Of a stretch of DNA of 64,000 nucleotides, positions 45,912 through 57,399 are shown one piece after another. The position numbers were made by a program, and so were the translations under genes. The notes beneath the pieces were generated by a model. The model had not been told where the DNA came from. It made no database searches and saw nothing but the letters and a program-made list of their open reading frames with translations. Location of the stretch: positions 1,600,501-1,664,500 of the forward strand of contig JAMJFZ010001657.1 of NCBI GenBank assembly GCA_026225945.1, read 5' to 3'. Each line of letters starts with the position of its first letter. Position 1 is the first letter of the stretch. Source of the DNA: Cricetomys ansorgei. Taxonomy: Eukaryota > Chordata > Mammalia > Rodentia > Nesomyidae.

Positions 45912-47111
45912 TACAGGATATGAAAGCAGCATACAGAAACTGTTTCTATACATCACGGGTGAGCTACGTTTTAAAACATCCCACTCATCAAGAGAGACAA
46001 AGATATCTAGGAATAAATTTAACCAAGAAAGTAAATGAACTATACAGTGAAAAATATAAAACACTGAGGAGAAAAATTGAAATAGACACCAAAAAGCAAG
46101 AATAGATCCCCGACTCACATATTAGAAATATTCATACTGTTAAAATGTCTAAACTACCCCAAGTGTCTGACTAGCTCAATATAATCCTAACCAAGACACC
46201 AATGACATTCTCCACAAAAACAGATAAAGAAACCCTAAAATCGTATCAAACCACAAAGGACCACAGACAAAGCCAACTTGAGCAAAGATTAAAAAAAAAA
46301 AAAGTTACAGGCCTCATAATAGAAAACTTCAAACTGCACAAAAAACACCACTAACCAAAACAGCATGACCGTGGCATAACAGCAGACACATGACCCAGTG
46401 GAACAGGACAAAGGACCCCGAGATAACGCCACACAGCAACAGCCAATGGAGTTTTTAACAAAGGCACCAAGAACATGAATGAAGACAGAGCGATCTGTCA
46501 ATAAATAATGACTGGAAGGTGGATAGTCGTGAAGGTGGCTCCCCGAAGGAAAATCAGCTCAAAGAGAATTAGAGATAAATCCAGAACTGGAAACCACAAC
46601 ACTGCTAGAAGGAAACACAAACACTTCAAGACACTGACGCATCAAGACATTGACATGAGCAACCAATTTTTGGATAAGACCTCAAAAGCATAGACAAAAG
46701 CAGAAAGAGATGAATGGAGCTATATCAAATTAAACTGCTTTCTGCATAGCAACAGTGTGAAGAGAGAGCCTGAACGATGGCATAAATGTTTGCAGACTCT
46801 TCCTCATCTCATAAGGGATTAGCCATCAGAATAAACATGGAGCTCAAACAACTCAATAGCAGATAACGGTGACGGTGGTAATGGCGATGACGGTGGTGGT
46901 GATGGTTTTTAAGTCGGCAAATTATCCGAACGGACACTTCTCAAGAGAAGACACACAAAGCCAAAAAGCATATGAAAACACGCCCAACCTCAGTAACTGT
47001 TGGGAAAGTGAGAACCAAAGCCGTGATGAGATAGAGTCTTACTGTAGCTAGACTGCTAAAATCAAGAAGACGAAAGATACCGATGGCAACGTAGAGGACA
47101 GCAGTCTTGTG

Positions 47112-47445
47112 TACACTGCTAAGAATGTGGGCTGCAGAGGCGGTCCAGTGAGGGAAAGAGCTCACTGCATGACCATGAGGACTGGGGTTCAGATGCCAGC
47201 ACCCACATAAGTCAAAAGCAGTAGCGACCGCACGTACCTCAGCTACGGCACTACGTGCCGGAGACAGGGGGATCACTAAGGTGCTGCTGGCCACCAGTGA
47301 GCTGTAAAATGGAGAGCTCCCGGTTCAGTGAGACAAACTGCCAAGAAAATAGGGCAGAGTGATAGAGGAGAAGATCAGACGTCCTCGGCTAGCTGCTGCA
47401 CACTTGTACACACGCATGACCCCCAATTCATATCCCCCACAAACA
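47112..47445 (+). repeat. B4/B3-type SINE inserted in the L1
   Basis: GGCGGTCCAGTGAGGGAAAG, GGGGTTCAGATGCCAGCACC and GAGCTCCCGGTTCAGTGAG, with a tail of CACACGCATGACC. The L1 word AGAATGT flanks it on both sides (CTAAGAATGTG and CACAGAATGTA), consistent with a target-site duplication. Confidence 0.8.
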
Positions 47446-47719
47446 CAGAATGTAAGTTGGTACAGTCATCCTAGAGCATAGACAGCATGGTGGTTCCTCG
47501 CTGATCCAGCAGTTCTACCGCTGAGTGTTATCCAAAGGAAATGGAATCGATGTGCTCAGGGGTGTTTGTGTTCCTGTGTTCATCGGGGGCCTCTTAAGAC
47601 GGTCAAGATGAGGAATTACCCAGTGTCTATGGTGGCTTAGTGAATAAAAAAAACATGTTGTATATGTTTAGATACACCCTAAGCAGTACACTATTTAGCC
47701 ATAAAAATAATGAAATCTG

Positions 47720-47945
47720 AGAATTGCGGCAGTAGCTCAAGGATTAAGAGCACTGGCTGCTCTTACAGATGATCCAGGTTCAATTCCCAGCACCCATATG
47801 GCAGCTCACAACTGTCCATAACTCCAGTTCCAGGGGATCTGATGCCCTCTCTGATAACCTTCTCTGGCATCAGGCACACACATGATGCACACACACAAAT
47901 ACAGGCAAAACATCCATGAGCATACAATAAATAAATCTAAAATAA
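47720..47945 (+). repeat. B2 SINE inserted in the L1
   Basis: GCAGTAGCTCAAGGATTAAG, GCTGCTCTTACAGATGATCC, CTCCAGTTCCAGGGGATCTG and an AATAAATAAATCTAAAATAA tail. It is flanked by AATGAAATC on both sides (47709 and 47964 area), a target-site duplication. Confidence 0.93.
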
Positions 47946-48311
47946 AATTCAAATTAAAAGAGAATGAAATCCTGTCACTTGCAGCAACATGAAAGAGCGT
48001 ATGTTACGTGAAATAGGGCAGTGTGATATAAATTATATATTGGTAAACTGTCATGCACTGTTTGCACTTGTTGAAAGGAGACTCTGGCAATAAGGAGGGC
48101 CCCTAGTCTCTGACTCAAGCGTGACTCAAGTGTGCTCCAAGACTCCCTGTCCTGGAACAAGCTGGGTCCCGGCCCTACAGCAGGGAGGAGGAAAATGGCA
48201 AACAGTTAAATATATTAAAACATTGCATCCTCGATCTCTGAGTGGAGCAATAGCCAGCTGTGAATGTTCTCTACCAAGCATTAGCATATTGCCAAACCCT
48301 GCATGTTTGAC

Positions 48312-48354
48312 TATGTGTGTGTGTGTGTATGTGTGTGTGTGTGTGTGTGTGTGT
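48312..48354 (+). repeat. (GT)n microsatellite
   Basis: About 20 GT units with one TATGT interruption, forming the tail of the following SINE. Confidence 0.95.
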
Positions 48355-48562
48355 ACATATCTGTGTAGTGCACATGTATGCATGCGTGTGGACACCAGAG
48401 GACAATATTGAGTGTCATTCCTTGGGTGCTGTCCACTTTGTGTTTTGAGACGGGGTCTCAAAATAAATGTGCATGTGCGCGGACACCAGCCTCCACCTCC
48501 ACAGAGCACCATCCTCCTGTGCCTGGTTTACCACCTGAGCAAAATGCCCTTCAGGTCCTTCG
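48355..48562 (-). repeat. B4/B3-type SINE, antisense, truncated
   Basis: GTGTGGACACCAGAGGACAA, GTCATTCCTTGGGTGCTGTC and GAGACGGGGTCTCAAAATAA. The tRNA-like end is degraded. Confidence 0.75.
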
Positions 48563-48834
48563 TGTTGTACTAGTGATGGAACTCCCTTCAGTGTTAATGC
48601 TGAGCCCCATTACACTTCTTTACCCATTTACCAACAGTAAACTGAATGCTTAAAATGGTTAAAAACAGTTACTTTTGTATACATTATTTTACCAAACAAT
48701 TAAATCACATCATACAATTGATCTACTTAGTGTTGCTGTTAGAAAACACCAAGCCAAATCCACGTCAATTTTTATAAATTACAAATGTATAAATATGGCT
48801 TACACTCCTTATCTGTGTGCTTCTTTTTAAAATT

Positions 48835-49030
48835 TCATTACATTTATTTATGTATGCAGACGTGTGTACATAGAAGTGGGCACACGTGGAGTACAACATA
48901 CATGTGGAGGTCAGAGAACAAGGGTGAGGGTTGGTTTTCTCCTTTCACCAAGTGGGTCCCAGGGATTGAATTCAGGTCCCCGGGCTTGGCGCCAAGTGCC
49001 TGTACCCACTGTGCCATCTCTCCAGTCTTT
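48835..49030 (-). repeat. B3/B2-group SINE, antisense
   Basis: ATTTATTTATGTATGCAGAC, CATGTGGAGGTCAGAGAACA, GGATTGAATTCAGGTCCCCG and ACTGTGCCATCTCTCCAG. Confidence 0.9.
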
Positions 49031-49204
49031 GTTTGTCTTTGATCTAACAGAGTTCAAATGTATGCTGCCTTACCATGCCTTGTACGCAGTCAAGCCTGAG
49101 ATAAACAGCCGAGGAGAATAAGAGCAAGAGACAGTGTCAGGTTTTATCTTACCCGCACTTGAGCCATAGTTCTCAGGTTTTCTTCGGACGTGCTAGTCGG
49201 GGGC

Positions 49205-49290
49205 TTCGGGTTCAGCTCAGTGGTGGCATGCTCTCCAGGCATGTGCAGATCTCTGGGTTTGATCCTCAGCACTCAAAAATAAAATGCTAG
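49205..49290 (+). repeat. ID-like SINE monomer
   Basis: GGTTCAGCTCAGTGGTGGCA, TGGGTTTGATCCTCAGCACT and an AAAAATAAAA tail resemble the tRNA-Ala-derived ID element. Confidence 0.7.
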
Positions 49291-50611
49291 TTTGGTTCAC
49301 CGAGGCTGAGCAATCAGTTCGGTTTTTGCTCGTCTCTGCACGTGTTTACTGACGGTGGAACGTGAGTGTGGAGACAACAGAAACACAGCCGCTCCCATGG
49401 CCTGATTTTTTTTGGTTTTTGTATGCTTTCTCAGAAATTTGAGAAATATCTGTCACGTTTGTAAAATAAATTAATCTTTTTATTACTAAAAAGAATTAAG
49501 AGGAGAGGCCTGTTGGGTAGGGATTAGGGGTGAAGGAAGATGGTAACATCCATAACCAAAGGTTTCATAGCTGAGGTCAAGAACTCTCTGCAGGGCATGA
49601 GAGGAAGCTTGGGCTGGTCGAGAGCAGTCCAGTGTGGGAAAGTTCAGTACTGGAACCTGGTGACGGAAGTCAGTTCTCAGCACACAAGGCTATCGCTCTC
49701 AGTGTTCTCGAGACAAAGGTCTTGTCTGATACTACAGAGGGGGGCTGCTGGGAGCTGAATGATGCTGAGGTCACGCTATAGGAACTTGACCATGGTTTAC
49801 CTGGGTAAAGAGGGTTGGCCTAGCAGCCCCTCTAGTTAGCCAATGAGCAATGCTGTGGTGATCTCATGTCCCCTTTGGCCCATGAGGCAGTCACAACAGT
49901 CTGACCCAAGACCCAGGCTAACCCTGTAAACCCCCCTTCAATCCATAGACTTCACATAAAAGGGGAAAGAAACCCATCTAGCAGCACCCTAGGTTTCTAT
50001 CACACAATTCCACTGGAAGTCCCCAGAGCTTTCTGGACCACTCCCCAGCCGCTCCATCGGGAGGGCTTACCTTTGGCTCTTCTACACATTACAAATGACG
50101 AAGGTTGGTAGGAAAGTGATGTTTGAACCAATAAGGTGTTGCTGCGGTAAACATCATCTCACTCCTTCCCAGAACCATCCTTCACATATAAACAATTCCC
50201 ACTTGAACTGGACTTCCCATACCCTACCAGGATTTACCGCCTACACCTCACAGGCCCATGATAGCTATGAAGGCAGCCCATCTCAAAATTCCAAAGTTAC
50301 ACTTTCTTTTTGTGTAGCTTGATTCTATGGTTCTTATACACGAACTTTTAGATGACATTGAGAGTCACAATGTCAAAAAGTTGGAAATGTCTTCCAGAAT
50401 AGTGTTTCTTCTTCCCACTACAGACAAGTTCTCTGCTTTCTCAAAAAAACATGGCTGTAGCTCCCTGGTCACACCATGGGCCCAGGTTCAGAGGCCTGTG
50501 TGCCCCATCCCTCAGTCACCAGGCCTGTTTGCATCCTGGAATAAAATGGAAGTCAAGGTTGTCAACACGTGAAAAAGATACGAAAAACAAACTTGTCTTA
50601 AAACATATCTC
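49291..50611. other. Unique intronic sequence
   Basis: No gene or clear repeat recognised. Confidence 0.4.
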
Positions 50612-50841
50612 CAAAGCTGGGGATGTAGTTGGAAGAGTGTTTGCCTAGCAAGCAGGAAGCCTGTGCTCCATCTCCATACTGCATAAAGCCGATATGGTGG
50701 TACAGGTCTATAATCCTGGCACTCAGAAACTGGAGGTTAAAGGATCATGAGTTCAAGGTCATCCTTGGCTAATAGCTACTTAATGAGTTTGAAGCCAATC
50801 TGGGACATATGAGAACCTGTCTCAAAAAAAAAAAAAAAAAG
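50612..50841 (+). repeat. B4 SINE (ID + B1 composite) with poly(A) tail
   Basis: The ID-like head GCTGGGGATGTAGTTGGAAG, GTTTGCCTAGCAAGCAGG, then the B1-like body TATGGTGGTACAGGTCTATA, GAGTTCAAGGTCATCCTTGG, CCTGTCTC and a run of 18 A. Confidence 0.9.
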
Positions 50842-51275
50842 TCTCCGATGACTAAGGACTGTCCTTTAAAGTGCTTCAGATGACCTAGGGAGAGGCCCCA
50901 TCTCTAATTACCCATTGCTTCTCCATCTTGGAAGCTTGTTTCAGTTCTCAGCTTGTTGTCCCATCTGTCTTGTGGGCATAGATGAACTGCTTAATTACAA
51001 ACATTTCCAGTCACTCTCCCCAGCCTTTCCCCTAGAATGTGTGGCTGCTACTCTTCTGCTCCCAAACCCAACTTCAATAGTTTTCGGTCAAGGTTCAGGG
51101 AGAAACCCACCATACCAGGATTTGATTATTTACAAACATAATGTTGGCTATGAGCCAGTGAGACACCAATACATTTTCCTTTGAAGCCTGACATATTGTC
51201 TGCTGTTTCTGTTTTCTCAGCTGGCCAACAAATAACCAGGACTGTTTAAAGAAAAAAAGAATCACAATTCAAGGG
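50842..51275. other. Unique intronic sequence
   Basis: Nothing recognised. Confidence 0.4.
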
Positions 51276-51316
51276 GTGTGTGTGTGTGTATGTGTGTGTG
51301 TGTGTGTGTGTGTGTT
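51276..51316 (+). repeat. (GT)n microsatellite
   Basis: About 19 GT units with one TATGT interruption. Confidence 0.95.
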
Positions 51317-51835
51317 GGGGACAGGGGGTGGGGACTGTTGTTCTTGTGATGGCTTCCTCATAGAGACACTGATCTCCTCCCAAGGTGACAAAGATGTCCC
51401 CAGGAATGGGGCACATCCCCAGATCTCTAACAGCTGCTGGTCCCCATGCCCCTGTGACCATTTTCTGTACATTACTCTGAGAAAGGCCTGCATAGGCCCG
51501 GCCCTGATGTCAACAGTAGCAGGTGGCCAGGGCATCAGCATGTCCTCCAATATCTTAGGCTGACACGTGTTCTCCTTGTTGAAGTGCCCCCAAGACACAG
51601 ATCACAGGCCTGTCATAGCTTTTTAGCCTCCCCAAAAGCTACTATCAGACCATCAAGAACCTAAGGGTGACTTGAAATGTCAACAAGGGACAGTAGCTGC
51701 CATTACTTCCTAACAATTCCTCCACATTAAAGTTCTTCTTGTAGGACCCTAACTCTGAGCAGCCTAAATGCGGGCTTTGAAATGAGAAGGTAAAAGAGTT
51801 TTGAATATAAAATAATTTCTTAAGAATAGGTTTAG
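51317..51835. other. Unique intronic sequence
   Basis: Nothing recognised. Confidence 0.4.
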
Positions 51836-51985
51836 GGCTGGGCATAGTGGTGCATGCCTTTAATCCCAGCACTTGGGAGGCAGAGGTATGTAGATCTCTG
51901 AGTTCAAGGCCAGCCTGGTCTACAGAGCAAGTTCTAGGACAGCCAGGGCTACACAGAGAAACCCTGCCTCAAATACTCCTCCCCA
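51836..51985 (+). repeat. B1 SINE
   Basis: GGCTGGGCATAGTGGTGCAT, TTTAATCCCAGCACTTGGGA, GCCAGCCTGGTCTACAGAG and GGGCTACACAGAGAAACCCT. It is one of the best-preserved B1 copies here. Confidence 0.97.
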
Positions 51986-52029
51986 AAAGACCGGAGTTAA
52001 GAGCCTCAGCACTACATTTAAATCAAACA

Positions 52030-52268
52030 AACATACATCTAGGTATGGCGGAACATGCCTGTAGCCCCAGCACTAGGGTGAGCAGAGATAGGCGGATCCC
52101 CAGGGCACAATGGCTAGTCAGCCTAGTTAGTTGGTGAGCTTCAGGTTCAGTGAGACACCATGCCTCAGAAGATAAAGTTGAGGACATTAGAGGAAGACAC
52201 CTGTCACTAACCACTGACCTCCACATGCGCCTACCCCACATATACAAAGATAGAGAAAAAGAGCGTAT
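52030..52268 (+). repeat. B4/B3-type SINE, 5'-truncated
   Basis: GGTATGGCGGAACATGCCTG, GGCGGATCCCCAGGGC, CTTCAGGTTCAGTGAGACAC and CCACTGACCTCCACATGCGC. Confidence 0.8.
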
Positions 52269-52780
52269 ATGTTTACTACTTTGAGCCACGGTAAACTATC
52301 AGTAATCAGAAGGAAAGGATCTTACAAGTTGAATTAACCCCTGCTTGCACGGGTTAGAAATGTATGACATGAATCCTTGCAGTGAAAGGGAGTTCATCAC
52401 CCCACACTAGCCACCATTAGTACAACATGAAAAGTACAAGTTGTAGTCAGTTCCCCAACTCCCACTGGAGGCCCTTGAAGCAGGTTTTAGAAATGGGAAC
52501 TGACTTCTAATTTGAAGTCATTCAGGAAGAAAGGTAGATCAGTACTGACTAAAGTCTCCAAGTTAGCTCAAGCAGGAGAGCTGATACGGTAACAACATGA
52601 CAGCACCCATCGGCTTTCAACCTTTGTAAACCCCAGTTTATATACCATGGCTTACTATTCTTCAATAGTAAACTATTTTTCAGTGTGAATTTAAAAGTGA
52701 TACTACATTCTAGTTACCTGAACATCTATAAGCTTAGACCTTATTTTAACATAATTTCTAGTTCTTTTCTTTAAAAAAAG
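52269..52780. other. Unique intronic sequence
   Basis: Nothing recognised. Confidence 0.4.
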
Positions 52781-52892
52781 TTTAATTGTGACAGGGGTCT
52801 CACTCTGTCACTGTACAGCCCAGGTTGGCAGGGAACTTGTGATTCTCCTATCTTAGGCCCCTACATGCTGGCATTATAGGTATGCACCCCAC
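52781..52892 (-). repeat. Diverged B1/proto-B1, antisense
   Basis: ACAGGGGTCTCACTCTGTCA, GCCCAGGTTGGCAGGGAACT and GGCATTATAGGTATGCACC. Confidence 0.65.
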
Positions 52893-53004
52893 GTGCAGTT
52901 TAGACATGGTTATCAAGGGCAAACTGTCATATTTGGGGAGCGTCAATGTTTGGGTGGCAAACAGATGTTCAAAGACTGTACGTACTTAAAGGTTTTAAAG
53001 TTTT

Positions 53005-53216
53005 TTAAAAAGTATGTGTATAAATGTGTGCCTGTGTGTGTGTGTATGTATGCATATGTGAGTGCAAGTACATGTAGGGTCCAGAAGAGGGCACCAGATC
53101 CCCCTGGAGCCACAGTGGCAAGCAGTTGTGAACTATCTGACATGAGTGCTGGGAACCAAATTCCGGTCCTCTATAAGAGGATTGTGCTCTTAACCACTGA
53201 CAATCTATCTAGGCTC
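53005..53216 (-). repeat. B2 SINE, antisense
   Basis: A GT-rich tail, GGGTCCAGAAGAGGGCACCA, GTGCTGGGAACCAAATTCCG, and GTGCTCTTAACCACTGACAA. Confidence 0.9.
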
Positions 53217-54489
53217 TAAAGTTTCAAACAACTCATCTTTCGATTCTAGCCCTTCCTTCACTGTCTGCCCTTCTCCATTAATAAGCTTTCATTTTATTTT
53301 CTCGGATATATCCTCTCGTCTGTGAAGTGTTCTCCACAGAAGGAGTAGCCATTCTGATCTGACAACACCCCACCACACCCTAGGAGGCTGTAGCCTGATG
53401 CTCTGCTGGACAGAGTGGCCCACAGCCAACAGTTGTCACTTTCATTAAGATATTGGGATTGGAGCAAACCTTCCCAAGACAGGCATGGAGGGCTGGCCAA
53501 TGGTGTTCTCATACAAGAGAAAGTATGCTACCAGCTTGGCTTGATCTTTAATCTCCAGATGCTCCAGTTTCTCTGCCCACTTCACAGGACCACTGCACAG
53601 ATTAGAGAGAGAGTATCCACAGAGCACTCTCAGACAGCACAGACAAAGGTGTTATATAACTGCAATGTTTAGTTTTACTTTTGTGACGTGTGAGCCCCTC
53701 TCACCTGAAAGTGACTGAGGAGCACCAGGAACCATAGCCTGTGGCCTGCCTCATCAACATTGGCCCAGTGGATGAAGGGAGAAGGAGAAGATGGGGGCTG
53801 GGGGGGGGAGATTCACCAATGGGCTACCAAAGGCAAAATAAAAAATGTCTTGAGTTAAAAATAATTTGCAAAGACTGAATGCCAGGAACTATGCTTAAGG
53901 AGCTATCTCTGTTTGCTGGGTATAACACACTTCCGTATTTTCCACACCAGAGTGGGCCCTGATCCCTTAAAGCTGATGTAAAAGATTAACTGCAGCTCCG
54001 CAGTCACCAGCAGAGTGGATTAAACCATAACACTGCCATGTAGACAGCATTCTACTCGGCATGTTCGAGTCTTTAGCCACTAGATGAAGTTACAGTTGAT
54101 GACACTGTTTTGGCATGATGCATTGAGACCTCCAAGGCTGAAGGAGGAGTTTGGACAGGTAAAAAGTACCACTGTTGCTCTGGGTAACTGACAGGCGGGC
54201 AGATACAGCTAGTGCTGTATGCATTATTTGCTAAAATCGAAAGGGGGAGGGAGCCGGAGGAGACTTCGCTCCAAACAGCATTTTCTCGGCGAAAGCTGCA
54301 TCTCAAGAGTCCTTCAGAGCACTCTGGGAATGCACGGGAGTTTACAAATCAATTTACTAAATTGGCTTGGCTGGAAATCATGCTTTTGTGTGTGGATCCG
54401 GCTGAAAGGCATTTTTTAATCTATCAGGCCCTAGCGGGGCTCCTTCAAGCAGTGCAGAGAAAGGTGACTTCAGGAAAGGGATGTGAGTT
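53217..54489. other. Unique intronic sequence with a conserved-looking core
   Basis: No repeat recognised, apart from a GGGGGGGGAG run at 53800. 54060-54450 looks constrained; see findings. Confidence 0.4.
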
Positions 54490-54605
54490 CCAAGCCAAGT
54501 AGACTCAGGAATCAAACCCTAGCTCCAAAGGCCCAGAGGCCCTGGGTGAGTCACATGACCTCTCTGAGCCAACTGCCTAGCTAGCCCACCAGCCTCCTGA
54601 AGTGC
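54490..54605 (-). repeat. MIR remnant
   Basis: GACTCAGGAATCAAACCCTA and GGGTGAGTCACATGACCTCT with CTGAGCC match the MIR core. Confidence 0.6.
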
Positions 54606-55454
54606 TGGCAGGATAAGTGCCCCGTGTACTTCAGAGTCAAGTGCTGTCATAATCTGACCTTTTTAGTGCAACTATAAGCAAACCAAGAAGACAGGAGCTC
54701 TGCCCACGCCAACCGTTGTCATCTGCCGTAGGCCAGGTGGACAAGTAACATAAAAGGAGCAGAGCCCTGGAAACCTCGCCGTGTGATGACTGCATACACT
54801 TAACCAAATTGGGAACTTCATTTAGGCAGCAGAGAGCCAAGCCGCACTTCTAGAGACAGGATTTTTAGATGTCAGGCATATGCTATTTTCAGTTCTGTAT
54901 AATTTTGCCCTTTAGATATTGTGAACTTGAAGAATTCTGCAAGTGGTCTGTCTCCTTTTGTTTGTTCATTTGCTTATTTGTTTTTCAAATAAGGCCTCAG
55001 ATGTCTAGCAACCTTCTTCTACCTGTGCCACTGACCTGCTGGGATTGTAGGCATTGCTACCGCAGTTGGCGCTGAGCCATCTTTTTTCACACCACACCTG
55101 TGGACCATTCAGCCAGGTGCAACACACTCACTGTGACACGTGAGCCCAAGGTCTCGAGGAGGGAAGAGGAAGAACAAAGGCCCAGACCTGGAGGCCCCAG
55201 GATTCACTCAACAGAAAGCTAAGGCCTGAAGAGGGAAGTGTCTTGCCTAAAGTCAAACTGTGAAGACCTTTGGTGAGGTTTTAATAAACCTCTAAAAACC
55301 AATATGTCATGCAAAAGAAAAGGAATCTTGACACAGAGTTATATGTCCTGATGTTTCCAACTCTGAGGTCAGTGTGTGTTAGTTCCCACTACATTACAGG
55401 AGACAGAAGCCTGCTAGGACAGGCTGGTGCCACTTCTCGCTCTCAACAAGGTGT
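54606..55454. other. Unique intronic sequence
   Basis: A weak antisense B1-like trace lies at 54960-55075 (CCTGCTGGGATTGTAGGCAT) and a MIR-like phrase at 55225-55265. No gene. Confidence 0.4.
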
Positions 55455-55765
55455 ATATTAGTCATCACCGTGTTTAAAAAAAATGCCTGAGAAATGATAT
55501 TATTGCTCATGGCTTCAGTCCATCACCTGAGTCCTGTGGTGAGCCTCAGCATCATGGCGCAGAGGCCACTAACCCCAATGGTGGCCTGGAAGCAGAGCCG
55601 GGAGGGGACAGGCTGAGATCCCAAAGCCTGCTTAAAGGGCACACTCCTAATGACCGAACCTCCTTCTACTATGCCCTGCCTCCTGAAACCCCCTCGATTG
55701 CACAGCGCCGCCAGCTGAGCTTCTGGGGACATTCCAGACTCGAAGTATAACAACACAGCCTAGTT
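55455..55765 (-). repeat. MaLR/ERVL-like LTR fragment, antisense
   Basis: ATTAGTCATCACCGTGTTTA, GCTCATGGCTTCAGTCCATC, GGCCTGGAAGCAGAGCCGG and GGCACACTCCTAATGACCG are the reversed LTR order. Confidence 0.6.
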
Positions 55766-57169
55766 TCTCACGTCGTGGTTGTCAGGCCTGAGAGACTTAA
55801 AACAAAAAAAATTCATCACAAGGATGACTTGAACATCAATACCTAGGATATTTTGCTGTAACAAAACTGCTAGTGTAGGAAGGTTAATATGACTCCATCA
55901 GATATCCCAGGAAACATTTTAGACTCTGAGATATAGAGTGCCCATTGTTACACCATGCTTCCTCAGAAACAAGTATCCATTTACATTTCTAAGTAACTAC
56001 AGATAGGTGGGTGTATTTTAAAAAGTGATAGCCCATCGGAGCAAGATTGACTAACTGTTCAGAAGCCCTGAGTCCCTGCTTCACAATTCCCCGACAGCCC
56101 CTCCTTTGGTCTAGTTCTGATGATATCTCTGGGACTAAGAGAATGTTCTAACCTGAAAGTGCTTATTTAGGGACTGACTTGACATGAGTCTGACTTCCCA
56201 GTCAAACCCTTTAGTACCCTGAAGGCAGGTTTGTGCCCTTGCAGGGGACTACTAGAAAGAATACATCCCTCTGGGTGGCTGCTGGGGGAAGTGTGAAGTC
56301 GGGTGACACCAAAGTGTCTAGAGCGGCAGAGATCCGGAGCCCATCCAAAAGGTGAGGGAAACCGGGGAGGCGGCTGGACCTCCGGTTGAGATTCTGGAGG
56401 TCAGAGGTGGCCACGGCTGAGAGGGGCTCGGGGCACTGTTGGAGAGAAAAGGCCAGAGGCAGAAGCAAGGGAGGCAGAAGGGAGTTGACGTGAAGAAGGG
56501 AAAGAGAAGAGGAGGCAGGGAGGGAGAGCAGGCAGAGAGCTGCAGAAGCAGGGACATTTGGAAGGCAGTGTGGGAGGCAGAAGCTATGGAGGTGGAAAAC
56601 GTGGACAAAGAATGCTTCTTCACCAAATGGTTTGGAATTAGCCACAAAAAAGAAAAAATTCTGCTCAGCTTCACAACTGTAATGTTTAGGTACGTAACCA
56701 AGGGCTGGACTCAGCTTTGCTTGAGATATTTTAATTAATGTTTTCTACCAATGAATGTGCTCAATTCATGAAGAAGAAAGAGACTGTCCAATTAAGAGAG
56801 TGGGGATGGAGGGACAATGATAATAACCCCAAAAACTTGACAAAGTTATACATCTGTGTGACAGAGATAGACAAGCTCAAACCCTAAATTAATTAGGTTA
56901 ATTCACAGTGTGGACAAAAGAGGTAGCAGACTTACAGTGTGATACCTGGGCTGTCAGAGTTAGGCAAGAAAACATACTGGATTCTACAGAGTAAGTACTC
57001 CTGGGCCCAGGAATTACGACGAACTCAAGAGTTTTCTTGGCTGTAACGTCTTGTAAATATCTAGAAGAGCCCAGATTTTGAAGCCCCGAGGACACTCACT
57101 ACAGCTAAAAAAAAGTTGGCAGGAAGCTTTGCACAGTATTTGGGTTTTCTTTCTGAGTTGATATCTTAC
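55766..57169. other. Unique intronic sequence upstream of (minus strand: downstream from) the exon
   Basis: No repeats of note. A purine-rich stretch (GGGAAAGAGAAGAGGAGGCA) lies at 56450-56530. No gene besides the Msra intron. Confidence 0.4.
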
Positions 57170-57238
57170 CAAATACAGCCATCTGTGTTCCCTCTGGGAA
57201 AGGTTCAACCGTTCTGTTGCCACTGACATGGTGTTTGG
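57170..57238 (-). CDS. Msra: Msra coding exon before the active site (probably exon 2)
   Basis: On the minus strand this 69-base exon encodes K-H-H-V-S-G-N-R-T-V-E-P-F-P-E-G-T-Q-M-A-V-F with split codons at both ends. This is the segment that precedes the catalytic GMGCFWG block of animal peptide methionine sulfoxide reductase A. The enzyme reduces methionine-S-sulfoxide, free or in proteins, in mitochondria and cytosol. The upstream acceptor is a strong pyrimidine tract ending TTTTTCCAG and the donor is TTTG|GTAAGA. The exon starts with the last two bases of an Ala codon (x|CC) and ends with the first base of a Gly codon, so it is phase 1-1 and a multiple of three. The last base joins the G|GA of the exon at 33707-33826 in frame. 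No stop or frameshift is seen. The exon number is family knowledge; the first exon, with the start codon and targeting peptide, lies outside the window. Confidence 0.95.
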
Positions 57239-57399
57239 CTGGAAAAAGAAAGAAAGAAATGTGAGTTTAAGTGTAAAGTTTGACATACATACTAACACAT
57301 GTCATTAAATGTGTCACAGAGCCTGTTTCTCTTCAGGAGTTAGGAACACACCAAAGCTCACCCTCTTAAGAGAGTATCGGTTACCTGGTTTTTATAAAT

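Larger units (their letters stand above)
45912..48014 (+). pseudogene. Decayed L1 ORF2 (C-terminal third) and L1 3' part
   Basis: The plus strand reads as the 3' third of an old LINE-1 ORF2. At 45998-46093 it encodes RYLGINLTKKVNELYSEKYK, a known stretch at the end of the reverse transcriptase domain. It continues through AATGACATTCTCCACAAAAA, CCAAAACAGCATGACCGTGG, GACCTCAAAAGCATAGAC, ATCCAAAGGAAATGGAATCG and AATGAAATCCTGTCACTTGC. Many stops and frameshifts break it. Two SINEs are inserted, at 47112-47445 and 47720-47945; removing them restores collinearity with L1, so they are younger. Confidence 0.92.
33827..57169 (-). other. Msra: Msra intron between the two visible exons
   Basis: The interval between the GTAAGA donor at the low-coordinate edge of the upstream exon and the CTGCAG acceptor of the catalytic exon is 23,343 bases on the minus strand. 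The two exons join in frame across it (G + GA gives Gly). It contains the CpG-rich block, a MaLR internal region, several L1 copies, many SINEs and solo LTRs annotated separately. I saw no additional Msra-like coding segment in it. Confidence 0.9.

Noticed and set aside
45878..46105. 75-codon plus-strand frame as a gene
   Set aside because: It is the RYLGINLTKKVNELYSEKYK stretch of L1 ORF2, broken on both sides.
50612..50700. tRNA gene
   Set aside because: The tRNA-like boxes belong to the ID/B4 SINE head, without a complete cloverleaf. The same applies to all B2 and ID heads in the window.
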